DNA of 64,000 nucleotides from Candidatus Roseilinea sp. (GTDB lineage Bacteria; Chloroflexota; Anaerolineae; J036; Brachytrichaceae): NCBI GenBank assembly GCA_025998955.1, contig AP024676.1:372001-436000 (forward strand), given 5' to 3'. Shown in pieces: positions 33,671 through 41,300 of the stretch. A program made the translations under genes and the position numbers. How positions within the stretch are numbered: the stretch's first letter is position 1; each line of letters starts with the position of its first letter. The notes under the pieces were generated by a model that was given only the letters and a program-made list of their open reading frames with translations, made no database searches and was not told the DNA's origin.

Positions 33671-33692
33671 GCTGCGGGCAGGCCAAAAGTTT

Positions 33693-34250
33693 TCAGAATC
33701 TCAAGCGCGCGACTAGCGTTGTGACGGCGATCGCCAACCCAACGATAGGAATCAGCGCGAAGATGAAGCCGGGCGATCCCGCCAGCAGCGCAAACAGCGC
33801 CGGCAACACTGTAAAGTACGCTGCGCCGATCACCATCGCGATTGCTGCGACCAGCCAGACGTACTGGCCGCGATCTTTGCCGTTCACACGCCGGATCGCC
33901 TCGGCGACCAGGCCACCGGCTGCCGGACCTACGAAGATCGTGAGGATCAGTGCGAAGAAGCCAATGCGACCGACGAATTGCAACACGAAGCCAATGCCGA
34001 TACCGAGGACGAACGCGACCAGCGCGGCGAGGATGTATTGCTTCGGCCCGGCGGTGTAGAACGTCGCCACGCGCGCCTTGACGTAGTAGGGGCATACGTA
34101 GCCGGTTGGTGTGCGCTGCGCATCCTTGACGGCCAGCGGCCGGTTGCACTTCGAGCAGCGCAACGTAGACGGCGTCGCTGCCTGGTAGTTGCCGGGGCAG
34201 TCGAAGGCGACGTCTGCTTCGAAAGCCGGTGCCGTGTTGGCTGTATTCAT
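33693..34250 (-). CDS. Small membrane protein with N-terminal zinc-ribbon-like motif
   Basis: 185 residues from the ATG at 34250. The N-terminus has Cys pairs (FDCPGNY, RCSKCNRPL, YVCPYY) that may form a zinc ribbon facing the cytoplasm, and the C-terminal ~115 residues contain four hydrophobic segments (roughly 74-94, 97-117, 131-152 and 158-180). I do not recognise a named family; similar 'Cys-ribbon plus four helices' proteins are common in Chloroflexota with no known role. No obvious operon partner. Confidence 0.6.
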   Translation of the reverse strand: MNTANTAPAFEADVAFDCPGNYQAATPSTLRCSKCNRPLAVKDAQRTPTGYVCPYYVKARVATFYTAGPKQYILAALVAFVLGIGIGFVLQFVGRIGFFALILTIFVGPAAGGLVAEAIRRVNGKDRGQYVWLVAAIAMVIGAAYFTVLPALFALLAGSPGFIFALIPIVGLAIAVTTLVARLRF

Positions 34251-34299
34251 CGTGCCGCAACGGTAAGCGACGAAGATGAGCGAGGGATAAACGCTGAGC

Positions 34300-34362
34300 G
34301 TGAAACGCAAAGCGCAAAGCGTATTGCGTTTCACGCTTGACGTCTTACGTCTTGCGTCTCGC
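34300..34362. repeat. Palindromic heptamer array forming the 3' end of the IMPase-family gene
   Basis: Nine 7-bp units (GTGAAAC, GCAAAGC twice, GTATTGC, GTTTCAC, GCTTGAC, GTCTTAC, GTCTTGC, GTCTCGC). The first part is a 13-bp inverted repeat (GCGTGAAACGCAA with TTGCGTTTCACGC, 34299-34336). On the minus strand the last units encode the C-terminal RETQDVRRQA and the stop. Confidence 0.75.
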
Positions 34363-35263
34363 GGATGACGTCCAGCATCTCCGTGTGAATCAAGCCGTTG
34401 CTGGCGACCACTTGCTGGCGTGCGAACATTGCTTGGCCGCCGTCGAAGTCGGTCACAACCCCGCCGGCCTCGCGCACGATGACGATGCCGGCAGCGATAT
34501 CGTGCGGCTGAATCTTCAGCTCCCAGTAGCCGTCCATACGTCCACACGCGACCCAGCACAGGTCGAGCGCAGCCGAGCCAACGCGCCGCACCTCCTGCGA
34601 AGCGCGCTGGAAGGCGAGGAAGTAGTCGAAGTTGTTCTCCTCGCTCTCGCGCCGGTCATAGGGGAAGCCGGTGTTGAGCAGAGCGTAGGCGAGCGGTTGC
34701 GTGCGCGAGACGCGGATCGGGCGGCCGTTCAACGCTGCGCCCAGTCCGGACGCTGCAGTGTACATCTCCTCGCTCATCGGGTCATAGACTACACCCAGCA
34801 CCGGTGCGCCATTCATCAGCAGGCCAAGCGACACCGCGAACACCGGAAAGCCGTGCGCAAAGTTCACCGTGCCATCCAACGGATCTACCTGCCATTCGAA
34901 TCGAGAATCGAGTTCCGAAGGTCGAAGCAGGGCATCGCCGTCGCTCTTTCTCAATGCTTCATTCTCAATTCTCAATTCATACGCGCCGCCTTCTTCGCCG
35001 ATGATGCGATGATCCGGGAAGGTTTTTTGAAGCGCCTCGACGATGAAGGCTTCACTGCGATGGTCGAATTCGGTTACCGGGTCGGTATCCCCCGACTTGT
35101 AGCTTACGACGACTGCTTCGCGCTGCGCCTCGATTTGTCGCAACCCTTCGCGCAGGATGGCGCCGGCGCCGCGCGCGATGACGGTCGCTTGATCGAGGAT
35201 GGCCGAAAGGTTGTGCGCAGGGATTCCGGGCGACGTGGTGTTGCGAGTGGGTGATAGGTTCAT
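34331..35263 (-). CDS. Inositol monophosphatase family phosphatase (SuhB/IMPase-type) with repeat-encoded insertion
   Basis: 310 residues from the ATG at 35263. Mg-dependent sugar or inositol phosphatase: metal-site motifs EEGG (90-93), DPLDGTVNF (127-135) and the C-terminal WELKIQPHDIAAGIVIVREAGG are all present, so the enzyme should be active on myo-inositol-1-phosphate or a related sugar phosphate. Between EEGG and DPLDGT relatives have about 10-20 residues, but here there are over 30 (about 95-122), encoded by palindromic heptamer repeats (34894-34980). The last ten residues are also repeat-encoded. TAGAAT lies 11 nt upstream of the ATG. Divergent from dtd. Confidence 0.85.
   Translation of the reverse strand: MNLSPTRNTTSPGIPAHNLSAILDQATVIARGAGAILREGLRQIEAQREAVVVSYKSGDTDPVTEFDHRSEAFIVEALQKTFPDHRIIGEEGGAYELRIENEALRKSDGDALLRPSELDSRFEWQVDPLDGTVNFAHGFPVFAVSLGLLMNGAPVLGVVYDPMSEEMYTAASGLGAALNGRPIRVSRTQPLAYALLNTGFPYDRRESEENNFDYFLAFQRASQEVRRVGSAALDLCWVACGRMDGYWELKIQPHDIAAGIVIVREAGGVVTDFDGGQAMFARQQVVASNGLIHTEMLDVIRETQDVRRQA
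34894..34980. repeat. Inverted heptamer arms in frame inside the IMPase-family gene
   Basis: GAATCGAGAATCGAG (about 34898-34912) and CTCAATTCTCAATTC (about 34964-34978) face each other as an imperfect palindrome (two mismatches), with related 7-bp units between. The segment encodes an extra loop of about 28 residues just before the catalytic DPLDGT motif. Confidence 0.7.
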
Positions 35264-35311
35264 GTGACGGCATGATTCTACTCGTCCGGCATAGTTGTAT
35301 CCTTTGCGCCC

Positions 35312-35773
35312 ATGCGTATCGTGTTGCAGCGCGTCCAACGCGCCTCGGTCAGCGTGGATAACCAGGTCGTCGGCGCAATCGAGCGCGGCGTGCTTCTGCT
35401 CGTGGGCGTCGCTCACGACGACACGCGCGAAGCGGCGGAGTGGATGGCGAAGAAGATCGCCACGCTGCGGATCTTTCCGGCGCTCGATGGCTCATCGAGC
35501 TTCGATCGCTCGCTGCTGGAGGTCGGCGGCGCGGCGCTGGTGGTCAGCCAGTTCACCCTCTGCGGCGACGCGCGCAAAGGGCGACGTCCGGATTTCACGC
35601 GCGCCGCGCGCCCCGAAGTTGCTGCGCCGCTCATCGCCTACTTCTGCGACGCCTTGCGCGCGCAAGGCGTGCCCGTCGAACAGGGCGTGTTCGGCGCAGA
35701 CATGCTGGTCGAGCTGGTCAACGACGGGCCGGTCACGCTGATCCTGGATTCACCCTCGCTCAATGCGGCCTGA
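35312..35773 (+). CDS. dtd: D-aminoacyl-tRNA deacylase
   Basis: 153 residues. It hydrolyses D-amino acids from tRNA as a proofreading step. Both signature segments are present: [19 protein letters not shown] (about 79-97) and the Gly-cisPro type motif in [12 protein letters not shown] (about 137-148). The start [15 protein letters not shown] is canonical for the family. TATCCT lies 8 nt before the ATG and no ribosome-binding site is visible, which suggests a leaderless message. Confidence 0.95.
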   Translation: MRIVLQRVQRASVSVDNQVVGAIERGVLLLVGVAHDDTREAAEWMAKKIATLRIFPALDGSSSFDRSLLEVGGAALVVSQFTLCGDARKGRRPDFTRAARPEVAAPLIAYFCDALRAQGVPVEQGVFGADMLVELVNDGPVTLILDSPSLNAA

Positions 35774-35848
35774 CTTTTGCGCGCGGCCTATCTTTTGCTA
35801 CACTCCCGCTTCGCATCCTCATCAAAGATCAAAGGACAACGACAACCT

Positions 35849-36847
35849 ATGACCATCGTTCGACTCGGCATGATCGGCGTGGGCGGCATGGCCCGCTACC
35901 ACATTCGACAAATCCTCAAGCAGACCGATACGACCCAGATCACCGCACTGTGTGAACCGAACAAGGACAACTACGCGAAAGCGGCGGAGTTGTTCGAGCA
36001 GGCCGGCCAGCCTGTGCCACCCTGCGCCCCCGACTTCGATGAGTTCCTGAGGAAATATGGCAAGCACATTGACGCCGCATTCATCGTCACGCCGCACAAC
36101 CAACACTTCCCGCAGGCCAAAGCGTTGCTCGAAGCCGGCAAGGATGTGCTGGTCGAAAAGCCGATGGTGATGAACACCTCGGAGGCCAAGAAGCTGATCC
36201 GAGTGCGCGACAAGACCAAGCGGCTGCTGGCCGTTGCGTTCAACGGCAGCATGTCGCCCTCGATCCGCAAAGCTGCGGAGATGCTGCGCTCCGGCGAAAT
36301 GGGCGCCGTGCTGACCGTCAGCGCGAACGTCTGGCAAAGTTGGGAACAGGGCACCCGCGGCCTATGGCGGCAGGATCCGAAGATCTCCGGCGGTGGCTTC
36401 ATGTTCGACACCGGCGCGCACTTGCTCAACACCGTCACCGACCTGCTGGGTGAGCCGTTCAGCGAGGTTGCTGCCTTCATTGACAAGCGCAACACTAAGG
36501 TGGACATCCTAACCGTAGCCATCGCGCGCACGCGCTCCGGCGCGCTGGTGACGATCAACGGCTGCGGCGCATCACCCGTCACCCACTCCGATGTCAAGCT
36601 CTTCTGCGAGAACGGCTTGATGCAGGTCGGCGTGTGGGGTGATTACTTTAACTTGCAGATGAAGGGTGAGCCACAGCTCAGACCGGTCGAGTTGCCGCCC
36701 GATCTCGGCGTGTGGCAAACCTTCATCAAGGTGCGCAATGGGGAGATGGAGAACCCTAGCCCGGCAGAGAACGGCCTGCGCATGATCCAGCTCTGGGATG
36801 CCATCAAGAAGAGCGCTCGGCAGGGTGGGGCGGTTGTGGAAATCTAG
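35849..36847 (+). CDS. Gfo/Idh/MocA-family NAD(P)-dependent oxidoreductase
   Basis: 332 residues. The N-terminal Rossmann domain has VRLGMIGVGGMARYHIRQIL (4-23) and the family hallmark EKPMVMNTSEAKKLI (about 103-117, with the catalytic Lys of EKP). The C-terminal alpha/beta domain contains GGGFMFDTGAHLLNTVTDLLG (His of the D-x-G-x-H motif). It oxidises or reduces a sugar or sugar-like substrate; which one cannot be read from the sequence. The ATG at 35849 is supported by AAAGGA 13-18 nt upstream and the homology start. Its stop coincides with the start of a 9-mer repeat array. Confidence 0.85.
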   Translation: MTIVRLGMIGVGGMARYHIRQILKQTDTTQITALCEPNKDNYAKAAELFEQAGQPVPPCAPDFDEFLRKYGKHIDAAFIVTPHNQHFPQAKALLEAGKDVLVEKPMVMNTSEAKKLIRVRDKTKRLLAVAFNGSMSPSIRKAAEMLRSGEMGAVLTVSANVWQSWEQGTRGLWRQDPKISGGGFMFDTGAHLLNTVTDLLGEPFSEVAAFIDKRNTKVDILTVAIARTRSGALVTINGCGASPVTHSDVKLFCENGLMQVGVWGDYFNLQMKGEPQLRPVELPPDLGVWQTFIKVRNGEMENPSPAENGLRMIQLWDAIKKSARQGGAVVEI

Positions 36848-36946
36848 TGTCGTTGGTGTCGGAAAGTGTCGTTGGTGTCAGCTCGATCCGGCACGGACGA
36901 CACCACTGACACTCACGACACTGTTGACACCGACGACACCAACTCT
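36846..36946. repeat. Inverted 9-bp repeat arrays between convergent genes
   Basis: Left arm: repeated GTGTCGTTG and GTGTCGGAA-type units (36846-36882). Right arm: GACACCACT, GACACTCAC, GACACTGTT, GACACCGAC, GACACC in reverse orientation (about 36898-36941). Together they can fold into a long imperfect hairpin that spans the whole gap between two convergent stops and may act as a bidirectional terminator. Confidence 0.7.
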
Positions 36947-37758
36947 CAATACTTCCGCACCACGGCGCGATAGCTGAGCGGCTGACGCGTCTGGAAGATC
37001 TGCGTCTCTTCGCGGATGCGGCGCGATTCGTCCAGGTTGAGCTTGGCGACGAGGTAGCCTTCGGTGGTCTCATCCAAGTCCACGATGACCTGGCCGCGCG
37101 GGCCGACGATCATGCTCTCGCCGGCGAAGGTGGTAGCCGGCTCCTCGCCCACGCGATTTGCTGCGCACACGAAGCACGCATTCTCGGCAGCGCGCGCCGA
37201 AACGAACGTGCGCCATTCGTCGGCGCGTGCGCTGTCCCAAGCTGCGCTCACCAGGATCAACTCGGCGCCATCCAGGCACAGTGAGCGCGTCCCCTCCGGA
37301 AAGAACATGTCCCAGCCGATTTGCAGGCCGATCACGCCCACAGCGGTCTCGGCAGCTTCCAGGCGGAAACCCGGCCGGAACAGCATCTGCTCTTCGCCCT
37401 TGAGGTGGATCTTGCGGTACTGCGTCACTACGTCGCCCTCCGGCCCCACGAGCACCGCGGAGTTGAACAGGATGCTCTCGACGCGCTCCTTGCTGGCAAT
37501 GCCGAAGGCGATGTGTAAGCCTTGCTCGTTTGCTCGCTGTGCCATCACGTTCGTCGAAGGGCCGGGCACGCGCTGGGCAAGCTGGGTGAACTTCACGCCG
37601 CATTCATAGCCGGTGGTAGCCAGCTCGGGAAAGACGATCACATCCACTTTCTGCGCGCTGCTGATCTTGCGCACGAAGTCGGACATCTTGGCCAGGTTCG
37701 CTTCGGGTTCGCCCACCTGGGTATCCATCTGGACGACGGCGACGGTGATCTCTCGCAT
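36946..37758 (-). CDS. Nitrilase-superfamily (carbon-nitrogen hydrolase) protein with catalytic Cys replaced by Gly
   Basis: 270 residues covering the full nitrilase fold. The catalytic Glu45 (FPELATTGYE) and Lys116 (YRKIHLKGEE) are present, but the nucleophile position, normally ICxD in GxxICxDxxFPE, reads LQIGWDMFFPEG with Gly148. Without the Cys it cannot form the thioester intermediate and is predicted to be inactive as an amidase, serving perhaps as a binding protein. The rest of the fold (SARAAENACFVCAANRVG) is well conserved, which argues against decay. GGAG lies about 7 nt before the ATG, and a TACAAT box (37822-37817) further up. Confidence 0.8.
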   Translation of the reverse strand: MREITVAVVQMDTQVGEPEANLAKMSDFVRKISSAQKVDVIVFPELATTGYECGVKFTQLAQRVPGPSTNVMAQRANEQGLHIAFGIASKERVESILFNSAVLVGPEGDVVTQYRKIHLKGEEQMLFRPGFRLEAAETAVGVIGLQIGWDMFFPEGTRSLCLDGAELILVSAAWDSARADEWRTFVSARAAENACFVCAANRVGEEPATTFAGESMIVGPRGQVIVDLDETTEGYLVAKLNLDESRRIREETQIFQTRQPLSYRAVVRKY

Positions 37759-37965
37759 GACTGCTCCGGTTGAAGGGAAGACTGTTTCGTTGTCGGTCGA
37801 ACTTCTGTTCTACTCGATTGTAACCCATCCTTGTTCACCGAGTGCATTTTTTGTTGGGGGCGTTGGCCGGTCTGTGCTGTGGCCTGCTGACGCGCCATAT
37901 ATGTGTAGGGCATGGTCTCTGTGCCGCGCCATGCATTACCCCCGTAGAAAATGCCCCGAATGCAG
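37759..37965. other. Intergenic region upstream of the nitrilase-like gene
   Basis: Holds the TACAAT box (minus strand, 37822-37817) and ribosome-binding site of the nitrilase-like gene. No ORF or RNA gene recognised in the remainder. Confidence 0.5.
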
Positions 37966-38138
37966 GGTGCATTTCACAATGGGTAAACGCGGACTGGCTA
38001 GCAGCGGTATTCGCCTCAGTCGCGCTGGGATAAATCCCAGCGCTGAGCATACGGGCAAGCCGCGCATCCCGCCTTTTTCAGCCCAGGCGTTTACGTCGGG
38101 GCAGGTCTGCTACATCTGCCCCTGTTGGCGAATGCACC
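37966..38138. repeat. MITE-like dispersed repeat, copy 2
   Basis: 173 bp bounded by GGTGCATTTC (37966-37975) and GAATGCACC (38130-38138). The CGCTGGGA/TCCCAGCG hairpin is intact; the second hairpin has mutations on its 3' side. A further GGTGCATTTC at 38148-38157 suggests a second, truncated element end. It lies immediately upstream of the cytochrome oxidase promoter. Confidence 0.8.
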
Positions 38139-38199
38139 CGTTCACCAGGTGCATTTCAGAAATAGGTTGTCATCGTTCGTCGTCCGCTTGCATCGTTGA

Positions 38200-38205
38200 T
38201 AAAAT
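38200..38205 (+). promoter_or_regulatory. -10 box (TAAAAT) of the cytochrome oxidase subunit III gene
   Basis: TAAAAT, 9 nt before the ATG at 38215, with no ribosome-binding site between. Confidence 0.45.
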
Positions 38206-38214
38206 CACAAGCCT

Positions 38215-38823
38215 ATGAACCAAACAACCGTCGCTCCGCGGCCGCTCAGCGCGGAAGCCGTACATGCCAATGAAAACCGCAAGTTCGGCATGTGGCTCTT
38301 CCTCAGCTCGGAGCTTCTGATCTTCGCCGGTTTAATCGGCGCGTTCGTCCTCACCCGTCGGAGCGCCTTCCAGAACGGCCTGGAATGGTGGGAGCCGAAC
38401 ACGTTCAGCTTGGCGCTCGTCAGCATCAACACCTTTATCCTGTTGGCCAGCAGCTTGATGGTGGTGCTCGGCATCGAGGCCATCCGCGTCAACGACCAGC
38501 GCAAGCTGCAGCGTTACCTCATCCTGACGGCGATCTTGGGTGCTATGTTCTTGGGCGGTCAGGCCATCGAGTATTCGCTGCTGATCTTCGAGGAAGGTCA
38601 CTCATTTGCCGATCCGTTCGGCACGGCCTTCTTCACCCTCACCGGCATTCACGGGTTGCACGTGTTCGTCGGGGTGATCTGGTGTCTGATGACGCTGCTC
38701 GTGGCCCGGCGCGGCACGTTCTCGTCCTACAACTACACCACCGTCGAGATCTTCGGCCTGTACTGGCACTTTGTAGACCTGATCTGGGTCATCATCTTCA
38801 CCGTGGTCTATCTCACCAACTGA
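38215..38823 (+). CDS. Heme-copper oxidase subunit III
   Basis: 202 residues with five hydrophobic segments, the size of short (CyoC/CtaE-type) subunit III. Motifs: KFGMWLFLSSELLIFAGLIGAF (helix 1 with the conserved Glu), GQAIEYSLLI, GTAFFTLTGIHGLHVFVGVIW (His-rich helix) and VEIFGLYWHFVDLIWVIIFTVVYL at the C-terminus. It is a component of an aerobic terminal oxidase in the membrane. Subunits I and II are not adjacent; a repeat element lies directly upstream. It is followed after 9 bp by subunit IV. Confidence 0.9.
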   Translation: MNQTTVAPRPLSAEAVHANENRKFGMWLFLSSELLIFAGLIGAFVLTRRSAFQNGLEWWEPNTFSLALVSINTFILLASSLMVVLGIEAIRVNDQRKLQRYLILTAILGAMFLGGQAIEYSLLIFEEGHSFADPFGTAFFTLTGIHGLHVFVGVIWCLMTLLVARRGTFSSYNYTTVEIFGLYWHFVDLIWVIIFTVVYLTN

Positions 38824-38832
38824 GGGCGTCCT

Positions 38833-39123
38833 ATGGCGAATACCCCTGCTCCACACGACGACTCCGGCGTGCACCGCAAGCACACCAACCCCGTCCTGGT
38901 CTTTGGCATCTTGACCATCGCGACCATCTTCGAGGTCGTGGTCACGCTGTTCCATTTGCCGCAGAACGTGATCGTGCCGATCCTGCTGGCGATTGCGTTC
39001 GTGAAGGCCGGCTTGGTCGCGGCCTACTACATGCACCTGCGCTACGAGAAGTGGATCTACACCGCGATCTTCATCACGCCGGCGTTGTTCGCCGTCTTCC
39101 TCATCTTCACGCTGGCGGTTTGA
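38833..39123 (+). CDS. Cytochrome c oxidase subunit IV (prokaryotic COX4)
   Basis: 96 residues with three transmembrane segments, matching COX4_pro (PF03626): ILTIATIFEVVVTLFHL, NVIVPILLAIAFVKAGLVAAYYMHLRYEKW and YTAIFITPALFAVFLIFTLAV. The AYYMHL motif at the end of helix 2 is typical. It is probably an assembly or stability subunit of the same oxidase as the preceding gene. Confidence 0.9.
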   Translation: MANTPAPHDDSGVHRKHTNPVLVFGILTIATIFEVVVTLFHLPQNVIVPILLAIAFVKAGLVAAYYMHLRYEKWIYTAIFITPALFAVFLIFTLAV

Positions 39124-39180
39124 TTCGGGTGGCGTGCGTTTCGCAGCGTTCCTTATTCTGAACATTCGTCCCTGATCCGA

Positions 39181-39209
39181 AGCTGAGGCCGGAGCGTGAG
39201 GCCTCAGCT
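39181..39209. terminator. Terminator-like hairpin between convergent COX4 and E2 genes
   Basis: Perfect 10-bp stem AGCTGAGGCC (39181-39190) with GGCCTCAGCT (39200-39209) and a 9-nt loop; the right arm contains the E2 stop codon. No strong T-run on either side. Confidence 0.55.
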
Positions 39210-40523
39210 CGTCTCCCATGTTTCGATCGCGCGCTTCAGTGTCGTCATGAAGCGGTCGGCATCGGCGCCATCCAACGCGCGATGGTCAAAGCTCAAGCTC
39301 AAGTAGGCCATCGGGCGAATCGCCAGCGCATCTGCGCCGTTCACTTCTACCACGACCGGCCGCTTCTCGACCTTGCCGATGCCGAGGATGGCGCATTGTG
39401 GCTGATGGATGATCGGCGTGGCTAGCAGGCTGCCGAATCCGCCATGATTGGTGATGGTGAACGTGCCGGCCTCCACGTCTTCGGGACGCAGCCGGTTGTG
39501 CCGTGCGCGGTCTGCCAGATCTTGCACGGCGCGCGCCAGTCCGAGTAGGTTCAACGCGCCGGCGTCGCGGATGACCGGCACGATCAGTCCGTCGTCGAGC
39601 GAGACGGCGATGCCGATGTTGATCTGACGGTGGAGGACGATGCCGCGCTCGTCCCACGAGGCGTTGACGCGCGGGTGTTGTCGAAGCGCGTGGACGGCTG
39701 CGGCGATGAAGTAGGGCAGGAGGGTAAGGCGCACGCCGTCTCGCTCGAAGGCCGCTCGGTTCGCCTCGCGATGGGCGACGATGCGCGCGCAGTCCACTTC
39801 CCATACGGTCGTGGCGTGTGGGCTGGTTTGGACGGAACGCACCATGTGCTCGGCGATGGCGCGGCGCATGTTGCTGAGCGGGAGGATTTGGTCCCCTTGG
39901 GCCGGCGCAGTTGCCGCGTGCGCCTCGGCCCGCTGCGGTGGGCGGGTTTCTTCGCTCGGCTTGAACAGCTCGCCGCTGCTCGGATAGTCCCACGGCGCCG
40001 GTTCGGCTTCACTCCCGACTCCTGCCCGCTTTTCTTCTGAAGCCGGTCTTCCGCTCGCCCCGAGCCGCGATTCGATGAAAGCCAGGATGTCCTGCTTGGT
40101 GATGCGGCCGCCCTCGCCGGTGCCGACGACCTGTGACACGTCCACGTTGTGCTCGGCGGCGATGCGCGCCACCACGGGCGACAGCCTGATCGAGGTGCGC
40201 CTGGGCGCCGGCTGCGCCTCTGGCTTGTGCACCTCGCTTTGAGCTGCGTGTGCGCCGATTGCGCCGCCCTCCGGCGCGGTCTCGCCGGGCTGGCCGATGT
40301 AGGCGACCAGTGCGCCGGCCGGCACCGTGTCGCCCTCGTTGACATACAGCTTGAGCAGCGTGCCCTCGCTAGGAGCAGTGACCTCGGTGGTCACCTTGTC
40401 GGTCTCCACCTCGAAGATCGGCTCGTATAGCTTGACCGGGTCGCCGACTTTCTTCAGCCACTTGCTGATCTTGCCTTCGACCACGCTCTCACCGAGCTGG
40501 GGCATGACGACTTGAGTGCCCAT
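39204..40523 (-). CDS. bkdC: Dihydrolipoamide acyltransferase (E2) of a branched-chain/2-oxoacid dehydrogenase
   Basis: 439 residues. Lipoyl domain with the lipoylated Lys43 in EVETDKVTTEV; a subunit-binding domain (RLSPVVARIAAEHNVDVSQVVGTGEGGRITKQDIL, about 115-150); an Ala/Pro/Glu linker partly built from heptamer-like sequence (EEKRAGVGSEAEP); and a catalytic domain ending in LSFDHRALDGADADRFM (active-site His and Asp). The start is the ATG at 40523, which shares a base with the upstream stop (TGATG); a GTG at 40526 is the alternative. It belongs with the E1 genes to its right, though a small AT-richer gene separates them. E3 is not in the window. Confidence 0.9.
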   Translation of the reverse strand: MGTQVVMPQLGESVVEGKISKWLKKVGDPVKLYEPIFEVETDKVTTEVTAPSEGTLLKLYVNEGDTVPAGALVAYIGQPGETAPEGGAIGAHAAQSEVHKPEAQPAPRRTSIRLSPVVARIAAEHNVDVSQVVGTGEGGRITKQDILAFIESRLGASGRPASEEKRAGVGSEAEPAPWDYPSSGELFKPSEETRPPQRAEAHAATAPAQGDQILPLSNMRRAIAEHMVRSVQTSPHATTVWEVDCARIVAHREANRAAFERDGVRLTLLPYFIAAAVHALRQHPRVNASWDERGIVLHRQINIGIAVSLDDGLIVPVIRDAGALNLLGLARAVQDLADRARHNRLRPEDVEAGTFTITNHGGFGSLLATPIIHQPQCAILGIGKVEKRPVVVEVNGADALAIRPMAYLSLSFDHRALDGADADRFMTTLKRAIETWETS

Positions 40524-41071
40524 CACCGTGTCACTTGCGTTGGCTGAGGTTCAGGTGTTACGAGACTTAAAAGGGTCTTGATGTCCTCGCCGTTTTTCGA
40601 CAATCCTGTGTAGGTTGCCGATCTTGTAGTGAGATCAATGACAAGCACAATGTATTTGACAGCTGTCAGTCCAGCTTTGTTGGACAGCCCAAACTTTGTC
40701 GTATCAAAGTTGCCTTTGAGCAAAAATAACTCCATAGGCGGCTCTGAGTTCCAATGTGGCTGCCCTAAACCTAATTGAGGAAATTCTGCAGCGGTAATCT
40801 TTCGGCGTAACAGAATTTCCGGTTGCGTGCCGTCCACACTTGGGAACGCTTCTGCGACGCCCGCCATGACGAACTTTTCTGGATCGAAGGGTTCTACAGA
40901 TGTTGGGATAGGCGACTTTAGTGGATCCCATTGAGTCGTTGCAGTTGGAATAGGAGAATTCAAACTTGAGATCGATGAAAGGTTGGGTGCAGTTTGTAAG
41001 ATCAGGATTGCTAGAATAATAACTCCCACAAGGAATACGAATCCTAAAATGGAATGAACTCTTTGATTCAT
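40523..41071 (-). CDS. Hypothetical membrane-anchored protein, AT-rich
   Basis: 182 residues. One N-terminal transmembrane segment (ILGFVFLVGVIILAILILQ, about 8-26), then a Ser/Pro/Thr linker and a soluble domain of about 110 residues presumably outside the membrane (PEILLRRKITAAEFPQLG, YIVLVIDLTTRSATYTGL). I recognise no family. A strong ribosome-binding site (GGAGG, 5 nt spacing) precedes the ATG. The base composition is clearly more AT-rich than every neighbour, as is the 41072-41300 upstream gap, so the segment looks foreign. It interrupts the E1beta-E2 order of the dehydrogenase operon. Confidence 0.65.
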   Translation of the reverse strand: MNQRVHSILGFVFLVGVIILAILILQTAPNLSSISSLNSPIPTATTQWDPLKSPIPTSVEPFDPEKFVMAGVAEAFPSVDGTQPEILLRRKITAAEFPQLGLGQPHWNSEPPMELFLLKGNFDTTKFGLSNKAGLTAVKYIVLVIDLTTRSATYTGLSKNGEDIKTLLSLVTPEPQPTQVTR

Positions 41072-41300
41072 CACATCCTCCTTAGCATGTCCACATGCTG
41101 TATGACTTTGCTGCGCTACCTAATTGCAATGGGAATGAATGTGCGGAATGCATAGCTGATTTGCCACGCGTAATTGTTGCAGGCTGTTATTTGCGCAAGG
41201 GATGGTATGGACACATTGTAGAAGCTCAGTAATGGATCGTAGCAGTAGTCCAAAAATACACTTCTGTCTATTTACGGATGAGATCTTAAGCGTTATCGTT

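Noticed and set aside
34251-34299. Conventional terminator between the IMPase-family and zinc-ribbon genes
   Set aside because: The strong inverted repeat there belongs to the heptamer island and has no T-run; termination is possible but not shown.
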